Source: Euphorbia lathyris
Lineage: Eukaryota > Streptophyta > Magnoliopsida > Malpighiales > Euphorbiaceae
Direction: 5' to 3'
Assembly: GCF_963576675.1 (NCBI RefSeq)
Contig: NC_088916.1
Location: 24,961,501-25,025,500, forward strand
DNA: 64,000 bases
Shown: positions 1-10,260 of the stretch, in pieces
How the letters are laid out: every line of letters starts with the position of its first letter
Position numbering within the stretch: position 1 is the stretch's first letter
Program-made: the position numbers and the translations under genes
Notes under the pieces: generated by a model
Told to the model about the DNA's origin: nothing
Seen by the model: only the letters and a program-made list of their open reading frames with translations
Databases searched by the model: none

Positions 1-3000
1 GAAGGGGCGTCTCGGACTATCGTGCCAAATTTGGGTTTGTTCAGTGGAGGAAGGGATCCCGAAATGCACTTGCGTGAGTATATGCACGACATGTTTATTG
101 AATCCTTCGGGGTAGATGAAATTGCTCAGTGGTTCCACCATTCGCTGGTAGGTGAGCCTTTGCAATGGTTCCATTCATTGCCCGACTCTTGCAAGCATGA
201 TTGGGATCGGTTGTCGGATTTGTTTCTTGAAAAATATCAGAGAGTAGAGGATAGAACCGCGGAGCACTTTGCAATGCAGATTGGACCCATCAAGCGTCCA
301 TTGCCAAGGGTGAGCAAGTATAACGGCAATAAGGACCCTATGGAGCACCTTCACTTCTATTTGTCGGCTATGACAGCCTTGAGTTTCAAAGAGGAAGAGA
401 TCACTAGCTTGTTTTGTAATTCATTGATGGGTGAACCGCTGATGTGGTACATGTCGCTGCCGATGTATGTTAAGACCGATTGGGCAGCTATGACGAAGAG
501 ATTTATCGAGGAATATACGGTATGGATGTTAGCAGAGCAAACCCCTGATTCCCCATCTTACCAAACACCCGATGCGGTGTTAACGATGCCTAGGTATGGT
601 GGATATCGGGATCCTGTGGAGCATACAAGGATATTCCGCGATCATATGTATAACGCTGGATTTCCACAGTGTGAGTTGCATGAACATTTTCCGGAAACCT
701 TGATGGGTGAAGCCTTATTGTGGCATCAGGGTCTGTCGGAGGAAGAGATGTGTCATTGGGTACCACTCAGAAATGCCTTTGTGGTGAGATACGAAATGTA
801 CATTCCGTGGACGGGATCCCTAGATGATTTGGACAGGATTAGGCAATTCCCCGAGGAACATTTTGTGGATTATGCTAGGAGGTGGAGGCACCGTTATGAG
901 CGGTGTAATGAGACAATGAGTGATAAGGTGCAGCTTATGTGCATACAACGAGGCGCTATTCCGTTGGCCGCAAGAAGGATGAGTAGAGTGTCCCTCCGTG
1001 ACTATGATGAGTTGATAGGTTGGGCCTTGTATGGATCGGCGGATCCCTTTTTCCTGAATCCGAGTGTTCCTCACGTCATGGATTTAATGGTCGTAGACAT
1101 TTGGGCGAGTTCCTCGGACGAGGAGGATGCCAATCGAAGGGTTCCTATTAACATTTGGGATGAGTCGGATGACGAGCCGGAAGTTGCGGTGATGACGAGA
1201 TCAGGTCATGTGGCCGAGGGAAAGGCACCAATGGTAGAGACTGAGATTGGAGAAGGTTCGGCTCCTAAGCCCGACGACCAAGTTCTTGAACAGTTGAAGA
1301 AGACGCAAGCTAAGTCTATGGTCTGGGAAGTTTTATGCCACTCTAAGTACCATCGTGAGAACCTGATGAAGGAGTTGCAGAATTTGGTGATCTCCACCGA
1401 CACTGAGCCGGCAGCGCTAGTAGGGGCAATAATGGCCCGAAAGAAGACTGAGATCACATTTACCGACGAGGATCTCCCAGAAGAGGGGAAGGCTCACAAC
1501 AAGCCATTGTATATCCGAGCGGAAATTAACGGGAAGAAGACTAGCTGTGTGATGGTCGATGATGGATCGGCCATTAATGTTTGTCCGTTGAAACTCTTGT
1601 CGAAGTTGGGAGTGGAGAGAGGAGACTTGACAGCTTCTGAAACAGTGATCAGAGCATACGATGACAGTTGTAGGCATATTGAAGGAGTCTTCAAGGCCAA
1701 ATTGAAAGTAGGGTCGCATGAGGAAGAGACTGAATTCACAGTGTTGGACATCCCGGTAACTTTTGCTGTGTTGTTGGGACGCCCTTGGTTCCACAAGCTG
1801 GGAGGTGTGCCCTCCACGCTCCACCAAATGATCAAGTTCCCTTTCGGGGAGGAGATAGTAACAATTAGAGCTGAGAAATTGAGCTCGGTGGCAGCATTGG
1901 GAATTGAGCCTCAACTCTTCTCCGGATTCCAAGTCTCTGGGATTTACGAGTCGAGCATGACCACCGATGTGGTGAAGATGATGAAAGGAGGTTTCATCCC
2001 GGGAATGGGATTAGGAGCACACCATCAAGGGTTGTCGGAGTTTCCGGATTTTAAAAGTCAGAAAACCCGGAGGGGTTTGGGATATGAGCAGGGGAGTCCA
2101 TCCAACATGAGTGCAGAAGGAAAAATAGGCTTGAGGAAGCATTTTGTAAGGGAGGGGCATGGAAAGCCATATTCGGGAACCTCCGAGTCGTGGACTAGCA
2201 CGGAAGGAAAGATTTTGCCAGGGTTTGAAATCTTCAATGATGTCGTCGACTGGGGCAAAGGAAAGGCAAGCTGCTTTGTCGAGGAGATCATGATGCTGGA
2301 TTCAAATGCCGAGGAGCAGGTCATTACCATTGAAGCGGCTACAGGAGCTGAAATTGAGCCTAGTACCTCGAGAGTATATGAGAAGTCCGAAGATATTGAG
2401 GATGAAAATTGTATTACTGCTTTGTTTGAGTCCGATGATGTAATCACCCATGCTATGAATGAAATGAATTCTGATTTTGCTTACTTGCTTGATGTTGATC
2501 ATGATCATTCCATGCATTCTCATTCATATAACATGCCTACATTTGAAATCAATACAATAGAAATGTCAACTTTCAATCTTGGTACGGATGAAAATCCTAA
2601 ACTTATACAAATTGCTCAAGAATTAACTATTGAAGAGAGAAAAGAATTTGAGAGAATAATTAAAAAATACGAAATTGTATTCGCGTGGACATACGAAGAC
2701 ATGCCTAGAATCGATCAATCAATCGTAACTCACCGTATTCCAACATATCCCGAGGCGAGGCCCGTAAAGCAGAAGCTCCGATGTATGAGACCCGAATGGG
2801 CAGATAAGATCAGAGAGGAGGTGAAGAAGCAGTTAGAAGCAGGATTCATCGAAGTGATCGACTATCCCCCTTGGGTCGCAAATGTAGTGCCCATTGCGAA
2901 AAAGGATGGCAAAGTGAGGATGTGCGTGGATTACAGAGATCTTAACAAGGCATGCCCCAAGGATGAGTTCGCCTTGCCTCATATCGATGTATTGATCGAC

Positions 3001-5817
3001 AGTGCAGCATCAAGCGTCTTACACACAAATGTGGATGGTTTCATGGGCTACATGCAAGTTCAGATGGCCGAAAAGCACAAAGCGAAAACCTCGTTCATAA
3101 CAGAGTGGGGAACATACTGTTACAGAGTGATGCCATTTGGTTTGAAAAATGTCGGGGCAACCTACCAGCGAATGGCCACAGCCCTGTTCCATGACATGAT
3201 ACATAAGGAGGTAGAAGTCTACGTGGATGACATGATGGTCAAATCAGAGACAAGAGAAGGGCATTTTGCCGCACTCGAGAAGTTTTTGGCCCGAATTGCA
3301 GAATTCAAGCTAAGGTTAAACCCGAAGAAGTGCTTTTTCGGCGTTTCGTCGGGGAAAATCTTAGGCTATGTAATCGGAAATAAGGGAATTGAGGTGGATC
3401 CCGATAAAGTGAAGGTTATAAAGGAAATGCCAGCGCTGAGAAATGAGAAGGAAGTGAGGGGGTTTCTGGGGCAAGTTCAGTATATCAGTCGGTTCATAGC
3501 AAGACTCACCATAATCTGCGAGCCAATCTTTAAGTTGTTAAGGAAAGACCAACCCGTCGTTTGGAATGATAAGTGTCAACAGGCATTGGAGAGTGTCCGA
3601 AGTTACTTGTCTAATCCGCCAGTGTTGAGACCGCCTAAACTGGGAAAGCCACTTCTCCTCTATGTAGCAATTGAGGAGCGATCTATCGGAGCAATGTTAG
3701 CTCAAGAGGGAGACATCGGTGTGGAACACGCGGTGTATTATTTAAGTAAGAAGTTCCTAGAGTATGAGCTCAAATACAACATGATCGAAAAGACATGTGT
3801 GGCAGTGGTGTGGTTGACGAAGAAACTGCGGCACTATTTCCAATCGTATAAAGTGATCATTATTTCTCGGATGGACCCCGTGAAGTATCTATACCGAACT
3901 CCATCCTTGACGGGGAAGTTAGCCAGATGGTTGTTGCTTTTGTCCGAGTTTGACATTGAATATGTGACGAAGAAGGTTATCAAAGGAAAAGCCGTGGCAG
4001 AATTTTTGGCTAATCAACCCCTGAATACAGAAGAAGAAGAGATAAGCTATGATTTCCCCGATGAACATTTGAATGCAATCGAAGTTATACCGTGGAAAAT
4101 GTTCTTCGACGGAGCAGTTAATTCGAATGGAGCTGGAGTAGGAGTACTACTTATCTCCTCGGAAGGAGAAAGAATCCCGATGGCGAAGAAGTTATCCTTC
4201 CCCCTTACCAACAATATGGCCGAATACGAAGCATGCATTTATGGTTTGGAGTCATTAGCAGCACTGGGAGCGTCATATGTCAAAATTTGGGGTGACTCCA
4301 AGTTGATCATCGAACAGGCACAAGGAAACTGGGAAGTGAGAGAAGAAAGGCTACGTCCGTATCTAGATCAGCTAGAAGGGTTGGCATTGAGATTCCAAGA
4401 ATGTCGCTTCTATCACATTCCTCGAGCTCAGAATCAGGCCGCGGATGCCTTGGCCACTTTGGTGTCAGTTTGGGACAACCCCCGGAACCTTGCTTCGAAA
4501 CCATTGGTATTGAGAAGATCTCACAAACCGTGCTACGAAGACGTAATGCTGTTAGGGGCAGATGAAAAACCGTGGTATTTCGATATCGTGAACTTCATGA
4601 AAGATGGAACATATCCGGCAGAGTCAGAACCTAGGGATCAAGCTGTGATTAGAAGGCTAGCTCGTCAGTTCGTCATCCATAACGACTTGCTTTACAAAAG
4701 GCACATTGACGGATTACAACTAAGATGCTTGGATGCTGGAGAAGCCCGCGAGGCGATGGAATCAGTACATTCGGGAATTTGTGGAGCCCATATGGGAGGA
4801 GCAATACTAGCTAAGAAAATTATTAGGCAAGGCTTTTATTGGCTCACCATGGAAAGAGATTGTAACGAGTATGCGAAGAAATGTCACGATTGTCAAATCC
4901 ACGGCGATTGCAGTCATCTTCCGGCCATGGAACTACATGTGCTAGCACCTATTTGGCCATTCGCTGCCTGGGGCATTGACATCGTCGGCGAAGTAAGGCC
5001 TAATGCTTCAAATGGACATAAGTTTATTGCAATCGCCATCGATTATTTCACCAAATGGGTAGAAGCAGAGTCGTTTAGCAAACTGGGATCCAAGCAGATG
5101 AGAAAGTTCATTGAAAAACACTTGATCACCAGGTTCGGAGTGCCTCATCATATGATCACGGATAATGGGGTCCAGTTTCAGGGGGAAGTAAGGAATCTTT
5201 TCCGAGAATATGACATTGAACATCACAGGTCTTCTCCGTACCGTCCACAGGCTAATGGGGCAGTAGAAGCAGCTAATAAGAACCTTAAAAGGATCCTCGT
5301 AAAGACGGTGGAATCACATCGGAATTGGCATGAGCACCTCCCACTCGCGTTGTGGGCTTATCGCACGACAGTCAGAACCTCGACTGGGGCAACGCCATTC
5401 TCCTTGGTATACGGAACAGAAGCAGTCCTGCCGATTGAGATCGAAAAGCGATCGTTGAGAATCGCAGTGGAAGCAGAAATTCCCGAAACGGAATGGGTGA
5501 AGAGGCGATGTGAGCATTTGGCTTTAGTTGATGAGAAAAGGATGGAAGCCCTTTACCATGTTCAGTTATATCAAAGAAGGATGGCTCGGGCTTTCAATAA
5601 AAAAGTCAAGACCAGCCCTATCAAAGAAGGAGATTTGGTGCTGAAACAGATCCGTGTGACGCACACCGACCCGAGGGGGAAGTTCAGGCCTAACTGGGAA
5701 GGACCATTCGTCGTGAGGAAGATACTAAGCAAAGGAGCGGTGAAGTTAACCACAATGGACGGCATGGAATTCTCCGAACCTACCAACCTGGATAGGCTTA
5801 AGAAATACTTTTCGTAA
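1..5817 (+). CDS. Ty3/gypsy Tat-type gag-pol polyprotein (5' partial)
   Basis: The frame is open from base 1; the first GTG at 22 is only an internal codon. Residues below count from that GTG. Residues 1-85, 94-170 and about 187-265 are three successive gag-like modules, each with a (G)xRDP/NKDP-type start, a SLxGEPLxW-like core and a WxxLxxxFxxxY end. An aspartic protease follows with VDDGSAINV near 512, then a G-patch-like glycine-rich stretch (about 650-690). Reverse transcriptase has the motif VDYRDLNKACPKDEF and the catalytic YVDD at 1067. A first RNase H lies at about 1210-1335 and a second at about 1358-1485 (FDGA, AEYEA, GDSKL, AADALA). The integrase has an HHCC finger and the D,D,E core (GIDIVG, TDNGVQF, PQANGAVEAANK) and ends with a GPF-type motif and no chromodomain. 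It drives replication and integration of the element. No internal stop is present. Confidence 0.92.
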   Translation, partial: EGASRTIVPNLGLFSGGRDPEMHLREYMHDMFIESFGVDEIAQWFHHSLVGEPLQWFHSLPDSCKHDWDRLSDLFLEKYQRVEDRTAEHFAMQIGPIKRPLPRVSKYNGNKDPMEHLHFYLSAMTALSFKEEEITSLFCNSLMGEPLMWYMSLPMYVKTDWAAMTKRFIEEYTVWMLAEQTPDSPSYQTPDAVLTMPRYGGYRDPVEHTRIFRDHMYNAGFPQCELHEHFPETLMGEALLWHQGLSEEEMCHWVPLRNAFVVRYEMYIPWTGSLDDLDRIRQFPEEHFVDYARRWRHRYERCNETMSDKVQLMCIQRGAIPLAARRMSRVSLRDYDELIGWALYGSADPFFLNPSVPHVMDLMVVDIWASSSDEEDANRRVPINIWDESDDEPEVAVMTRSGHVAEGKAPMVETEIGEGSAPKPDDQVLEQLKKTQAKSMVWEVLCHSKYHRENLMKELQNLVISTDTEPAALVGAIMARKKTEITFTDEDLPEEGKAHNKPLYIRAEINGKKTSCVMVDDGSAINVCPLKLLSKLGVERGDLTASETVIRAYDDSCRHIEGVFKAKLKVGSHEEETEFTVLDIPVTFAVLLGRPWFHKLGGVPSTLHQMIKFPFGEEIVTIRAEKLSSVAALGIEPQLFSGFQVSGIYESSMTTDVVKMMKGGFIPGMGLGAHHQGLSEFPDFKSQKTRRGLGYEQGSPSNMSAEGKIGLRKHFVREGHGKPYSGTSESWTSTEGKILPGFEIFNDVVDWGKGKASCFVEEIMMLDSNAEEQVITIEAATGAEIEPSTSRVYEKSEDIEDENCITALFESDDVITHAMNEMNSDFAYLLDVDHDHSMHSHSYNMPTFEINTIEMSTFNLGTDENPKLIQIAQELTIEERKEFERIIKKYEIVFAWTYEDMPRIDQSIVTHRIPTYPEARPVKQKLRCMRPEWADKIREEVKKQLEAGFIEVIDYPPWVANVVPIAKKDGKVRMCVDYRDLNKACPKDEFALPHIDVLIDSAASSVLHTNVDGFMGYMQVQMAEKHKAKTSFITEWGTYCYRVMPFGLKNVGATYQRMATALFHDMIHKEVEVYVDDMMVKSETREGHFAALEKFLARIAEFKLRLNPKKCFFGVSSGKILGYVIGNKGIEVDPDKVKVIKEMPALRNEKEVRGFLGQVQYISRFIARLTIICEPIFKLLRKDQPVVWNDKCQQALESVRSYLSNPPVLRPPKLGKPLLLYVAIEERSIGAMLAQEGDIGVEHAVYYLSKKFLEYELKYNMIEKTCVAVVWLTKKLRHYFQSYKVIIISRMDPVKYLYRTPSLTGKLARWLLLLSEFDIEYVTKKVIKGKAVAEFLANQPLNTEEEEISYDFPDEHLNAIEVIPWKMFFDGAVNSNGAGVGVLLISSEGERIPMAKKLSFPLTNNMAEYEACIYGLESLAALGASYVKIWGDSKLIIEQAQGNWEVREERLRPYLDQLEGLALRFQECRFYHIPRAQNQAADALATLVSVWDNPRNLASKPLVLRRSHKPCYEDVMLLGADEKPWYFDIVNFMKDGTYPAESEPRDQAVIRRLARQFVIHNDLLYKRHIDGLQLRCLDAGEAREAMESVHSGICGAHMGGAILAKKIIRQGFYWLTMERDCNEYAKKCHDCQIHGDCSHLPAMELHVLAPIWPFAAWGIDIVGEVRPNASNGHKFIAIAIDYFTKWVEAESFSKLGSKQMRKFIEKHLITRFGVPHHMITDNGVQFQGEVRNLFREYDIEHHRSSPYRPQANGAVEAANKNLKRILVKTVESHRNWHEHLPLALWAYRTTVRTSTGATPFSLVYGTEAVLPIEIEKRSLRIAVEAEIPETEWVKRRCEHLALVDEKRMEALYHVQLYQRRMARAFNKKVKTSPIKEGDLVLKQIRVTHTDPRGKFRPNWEGPFVVRKILSKGAVKLTTMDGMEFSEPTNLDRLKKYFS

Positions 5818-6291
5818 AAAAAAAAAAGAAAAAAAAAGAAAATTCTCGATAGGTTGAAAACCCGCAAAGGGCGACCTATGCAACAATAAGGGAAATCCCA
5901 AGGGGTGAAAACCCGAAAGGGCACTCATTTAAAAATTCCGGGATAGTAAAAGGAGAGGAGAAAAATCGCCGGGATCCGAAAACCGAAAGGCGGGTCCTGG
6001 TAACAATAGTTATAACTTGAGCAATTACAAAAACAATGTATAAGAGACTAAGTATTTCTGTTGTTTGTAAATAAATAAAGGCATGAATATATTTGACGAG
6101 AATGATTGGAATCATTATAATCTACCGAATGCATGGTAATATGAATCACGGGTTATACATTTCCTATCCTACTTTCCACAAAAAGCCTACCTACTATCCA
6201 CCCCACTCCCTATACATCAGCTATACATCGGGGAAACTCTAATAAAAGCTACAAAGCAACAATGAAAGCTACAAAGCAATACATAACGAGC
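5818..6291 (+). other. Post-pol spacer with three RNA-hairpin repeats
   Basis: An A-rich run (5818-5842) directly after the pol stop is followed by three copies of a motif resembling TGAAAACCCGNAAAGGGC (about 5849-5879, 5900-5927, 5968-6000). Each can fold: in the first, ATAGGTTG pairs with CGACCTAT around an inner CCC/GGG pair with a four-A bulge. The same motif recurs in element B after its pol relic. The rest of the spacer up to the antisense stop codon shows no gene. Confidence 0.6.
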
Positions 6292-9200
6292 CTAATACGG
6301 AGGGAAGTCCCAATAGTTCTCAAAATCTCTCAGGTGAGATGCCCGCTCCGCAGATAGTGCCTCCTCGGCAGCACGCGCTCTCTCATCAGAAACTCGCGCT
6401 CTCTCATCAGAAACCCGTGCTCTCTCATCAGCAGCTCGTGCTCTCTCCTCTGCAGTAAGGCGTCTGATCGACTCATCACGCGCCCTCTCCTCGACGGTAA
6501 GGCGACCTTCAGTCTCCCGTCGTATCATCCCCGACCAGTGGTCGTTCCTCTCTTGATACACATGACCAACTCGGGCATCAGCTTCCCGCACTAGCTCGCT
6601 TTGTCTCCACTCGTGGGCATGCAGATCACTCTACAGAAAAAGAAAAAAAAACAGATAAAAGGCAGCATAAGGCAAAAGCATAAATCATACATACATGCAT
6701 ACATTCCACTACACTAAAGTACAGTAATGATACATACCAGGTGATCGGTGCAGCGCAAGCTGAGGCGGTCTCGGAGATAACCAGACAGCCCCACGTAATC
6801 CGTACAAGTCTCTCTCGTGGTCAGAGAAGCGTCTGAGGGATCAAACGGGACCCTCGAGGAGAAGATAGGAGGGGCCGCCTCAAATCCCGCGTAAGGTGCC
6901 CCGGACTCGTCATAGCAGATCGTAACATAATCTCTCCCATAGTCTGGTATAGGCACGCCTATGGACGACCCCTCCGATCGAGCTGCACTGGATGACTCGC
7001 CGACAAAATAGGGCTGCTCGCACACCGGTGTTTGAGCCCGAGTGCCATCGAAAAAATCTGATAGGTGGGCACTCCGCCAGGATCCCTCCTGTAAAAAAGG
7101 CAAAAAAAAACACACAATAAAACCTCCGAGCATATCATGAATAAAATGAAAAGAGGGCGGAATCACTTACCGGAACCTCCACCTGACCGAAGACGGCCTC
7201 GACTGCCTCTCTCAAAAACACGTCCGCCACCGGATCTACCTCCATCGCTGCCGCCGGGGCATCCATCGCGCTCAGTAAAGTAGACAAATAAGGCTCGCGG
7301 CCCCCGGCATGAACCCAGACCACTCTACCGACAAAATGACGGGTCAGATCTCGACGAATGGTCGATAAGGGCAGAGTCCGCACAGCAAACATGGAAACGG
7401 GAATCCCCCCCGGCGTCCAGTGAACATCACTCACTCCGGTGATGCCTCGATCTCCCAAATACCACGCCTGCACACAAGGGCCGGTGAGCACGCGCTGCTG
7501 CTCCTGGATCATCGATGTGTATGCATACTCGGGACCGAAGTCAAGGTCGTCCCACCTGAACTTAATCTAAAAAATATGCACAAAGAAAAGGGTCAGAAAG
7601 ACTCAAGCCAAAGTCTAGCAAGACTAAGCGAAATCTACCTGTGTGAGGACCAATGAGTCAATCCGATCTAGGAGCCATGGCACTGTCCGCCTCCTCTCAG
7701 CGCTCAGATCAAAATCTCTCCATCGAACCATAAAAGGCGGCCTCTGTGCTCTCAATCGAGGTCGAGATCGACTGGGAAGGATGCGTCTCTCGTACGCCCA
7801 CACCTGCGGTATAAACAAGGACTACGAGTGTGAGAAAGAAAAAAGCAAAGACCGGCGAATCAAGAAGGCGTCACGTACCAGCAGAGCAAAGGTGTAACCA
7901 CCGAAATCCTTGCGCTTCCGGCAAGTCAGGTCTAGAAACTTGTAGAGAAAAGCTAAGCCTGCCCCCGCCCAATCGTAGGAAGCTGCGGCATCTAAATCAC
8001 TAAGGGCCTGGATGAGACCCGCATGTATCTTTCCGCCCTTCGTGCGGAAAATCGTCTCACTCAGAGCATATACAAAGAAGCTACGAACCGCCAGATCAGT
8101 AGCATCAGTCTCACAGAAGTCCCGTCTACTCAAGAGGCTAGCAGTCGAAATAAACTTCGCCGGGGTAGATTTGGCGCATAGGGGAACTCCTGGTCCTATC
8201 AAGGAGGCAAGCCTAGCAGGGTCGACCCGCGGTCGCATCATGCCATAATGGAAGGGGACGGGGGTGTTGCTCCCTCGTAATCCGGTCAATAATGAGAAAT
8301 CTCGGGGCGAGATGGTCATCTCCCCGAAGGAAAGATGGAAGGTGTGGGTCGAGTCAACCCACCGCTCACACAGGGCCCGTAGGCCAAAGGGATCGCACAC
8401 CCCGTTGGTGCGGGGTAGCGCTGCAATGAAGGATCCGAAGCCCAACTCCTGCATGCGGGCTCTCGCCACGGCGCTCAGCCTATCATACCATGAAAGAACC
8501 TCGGCAGTGGTCCCGGAAATCTCGATGAGCTAAAGAGGAACAAGATAAAAAAAAATTAATACAACTCCTAAGGCAAGCAAGTGATAAGAACGCGTTAAGA
8601 CTAGGTATTCTTTCATTTTCTAACCTAGAGACATCCGGTCAGTTAGGACCAATTTTCTGTAAAAATCTCTCATGTAGGGTCCTTCACGTAAGGTTGAGTC
8701 AATTCTTTGATCCACTCTCGTCTGCGGTGACGAGAAGCGTAGATTAGGTTTTACTATTCACATACGTTAACGGGTATTAGGTAAGTTTTTACTATTCACG
8801 TCGTTTTCACTATCCACGTGCATTAGTTAAGTTTTTACTATTCACGTTTTTACTATTCACGTGCACTATTCGCGTTCTACTATTCACGTGCATTAGCTAA
8901 GTTTTTACTATTCACGTGCACTATTCACGTTTTTACTATTCACGTTCTACTATTCACGTGCATTAGCTAAGTTTTTACTATTCATGTGTCACTATTCACG
9001 TGCACTATTCACGTTTTTACTATTCACGTTTTACTATTCACGTGCATTAGCTAAGTTTTTATTATTCACGTTGTCACTATTCACGTGCATTATTCACGTT
9101 CTACTATTCACGTGCATTAGTTAAGTTTTTACTATTCACGTGTCACTATTCATGTGCTACTATTCACGTGCATTAGCTAAGTTTTTACTATTCACGTGCA

Positions 9201-9632
9201 CTATTCACGTTTTTTACTATTCACGTGCATTGGCTAAGTTTTTACTATTCACGTTTTTACTATTCACGTGCACTATTCACGTTTTTACTATTCACATCGT
9301 TTTTACTGTTAACATGCATAAATTCGTAGTGTACTATTCACATGCATATAGCGCGCATTCTTACAAAAACAAACAGGTGTTACGTGTAAATAAAGGAATT
9401 CACGTTTTCTAGCTAAAGTCCTCTAAGGCAGTCTAAGAGTTAGCATGCAAATCATGTTCGTATAAGAGTGCTAAAGCCTAGAGTTCAAATCAAATAAAAG
9501 TGAGAAACCACTTACCTCGTTGCAGCGTGTCCTGCTCAAGTGTGTCGTAGGGTCGTGGAAGGTATCCACTCTATCCAGGTTTACGTAAACCTCGTCCATG
9601 CCTCTGGTGCCATCCCATTCGTCTAAATCCAT
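6292..9632 (-). CDS. Antisense plant mobile domain (PMD) protein gene, six exons
   Basis: Modelled as complement(join(6292..6630, 6738..7088, 7171..7566, 7639..7803, 7879..8529, 9516..9632)). Every junction is GT-AG with good donors (GTAAGT, GTACGT, GTAGAT, GTAAGT, GTATGT in transcript order) and pyrimidine-rich acceptors. All five introns are phase 0, and the frames join into 672 codons with no stop. Exon 2 carries the clearest PMD signature: LCERWVDSTHTFHL, then FGEMTISPRDFSLLTGL. Exon 3 has VWAYERR, typical of the PMD end. Exons 4 and 5 are less conserved. Exon 6 is a charged coiled coil with heptads such as DERARVS. PMD occurs in the plant MAIN/MAIL proteins and in several transposons; antisense PMD ORFs have been reported in Tat elements. 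It lies opposite to pol, just before the 3' arrays, with its own TATA box. Function in the element is unknown. Confidence 0.8.
8740..9300. repeat. Minisatellite with 14 G-boxes in intron 1 of the PMD gene
   Basis: Irregular repeats of TTTTTACTATTCACGTG and GTGCATTAGCTAAG units fill more than half of the first intron of the antisense gene (8530-9515). I count 14 exact CACGTG palindromes between about 8810 and 9275. CACGTG is the core G-box bound by plant bZIP and bHLH factors. An enhancer role is inference; a neutral slippage array is possible. Confidence 0.85.
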
Positions 9633-9710
9633 CCCGAGAATAATCCAAATTGAAGTCTAGTGAGAGAAAGAGGAGAGAGAAGGTGTGGGGTTGAAATGAA
9701 ACCCCACCAC

Positions 9711-9718
9711 CTTATATA
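9711..9718 (-). promoter_or_regulatory. TATA box of the antisense PMD gene
   Basis: Reading the minus strand, TATATAAG sits 79 bases upstream of the predicted ATG at 9632. This leaves a leader of roughly 50 bases, ordinary for a plant gene. It is independent of the LTR promoters, which face the other way. Confidence 0.55.
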
Positions 9719-9920
9719 GGAAAAGGGAATGGCATTCCCGTAAATAGGGAAAAAAGTACGATTTGACATAAAGGTAAAAAGTAAATAATTAATTACCAGG
9801 TGCACAGACCTCCGATTTGCAGTCCGTTTCAGCCTGCATTTCTCCCAGACAGTGACTAACATTGTCAAAACATCAATTCCAGACAACAGTGTGGTAAGAA
9901 AATCCAGAAACAGAACCCGC

Positions 9921-10260
9921 TTTTTAGCCATTTGACTCACGGTCGCAGACCGGAGTTGCTTTTGAGCCATTTGACTCTCGGTCGCAGACCGAAGTTGCTT
10001 TTTAGCCATTTGACTCACGGTCGCAGACCGGAGTTGCTTTTGAGCCATTTGACTCTCGGTCGCAGACCGAAGTTGCTTTTTAGCCATTTGACTCACGGTC
10101 GCAGACCGGAGTTGCTTTTTAGCCATTTGACTCTCGGTCGCAGACCGGAGTTGCTTTTTAGCCATTTGACTCTTGGTCGCAGACCGGAGTTGCTTTTTAG
10201 CCATCTGGCTCGTGGTCGCTGACCGGAGTTGCTTTTTAGCCATCTTGACCACAGTCGCAA
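9921..10260. repeat. 39-bp tandem array 1 (about nine units)
   Basis: Units contain TTTTTAGCCATTTGACTC followed by GGTCGCAGACC, which is a short palindrome (GGTC-GCA-GACC). Because 39 is divisible by three, the array stays open on both strands and yields spurious repetitive ORFs. It lies upstream of the antisense gene promoter, between that gene and the 3' LTR. Confidence 0.9.

Noticed and set aside
1417..1932. Minus-strand ORF of 171 codons inside gag-pol
   Set aside because: It mirrors a conserved protease region on the plus strand; its composition has no domain and no promoter is seen.
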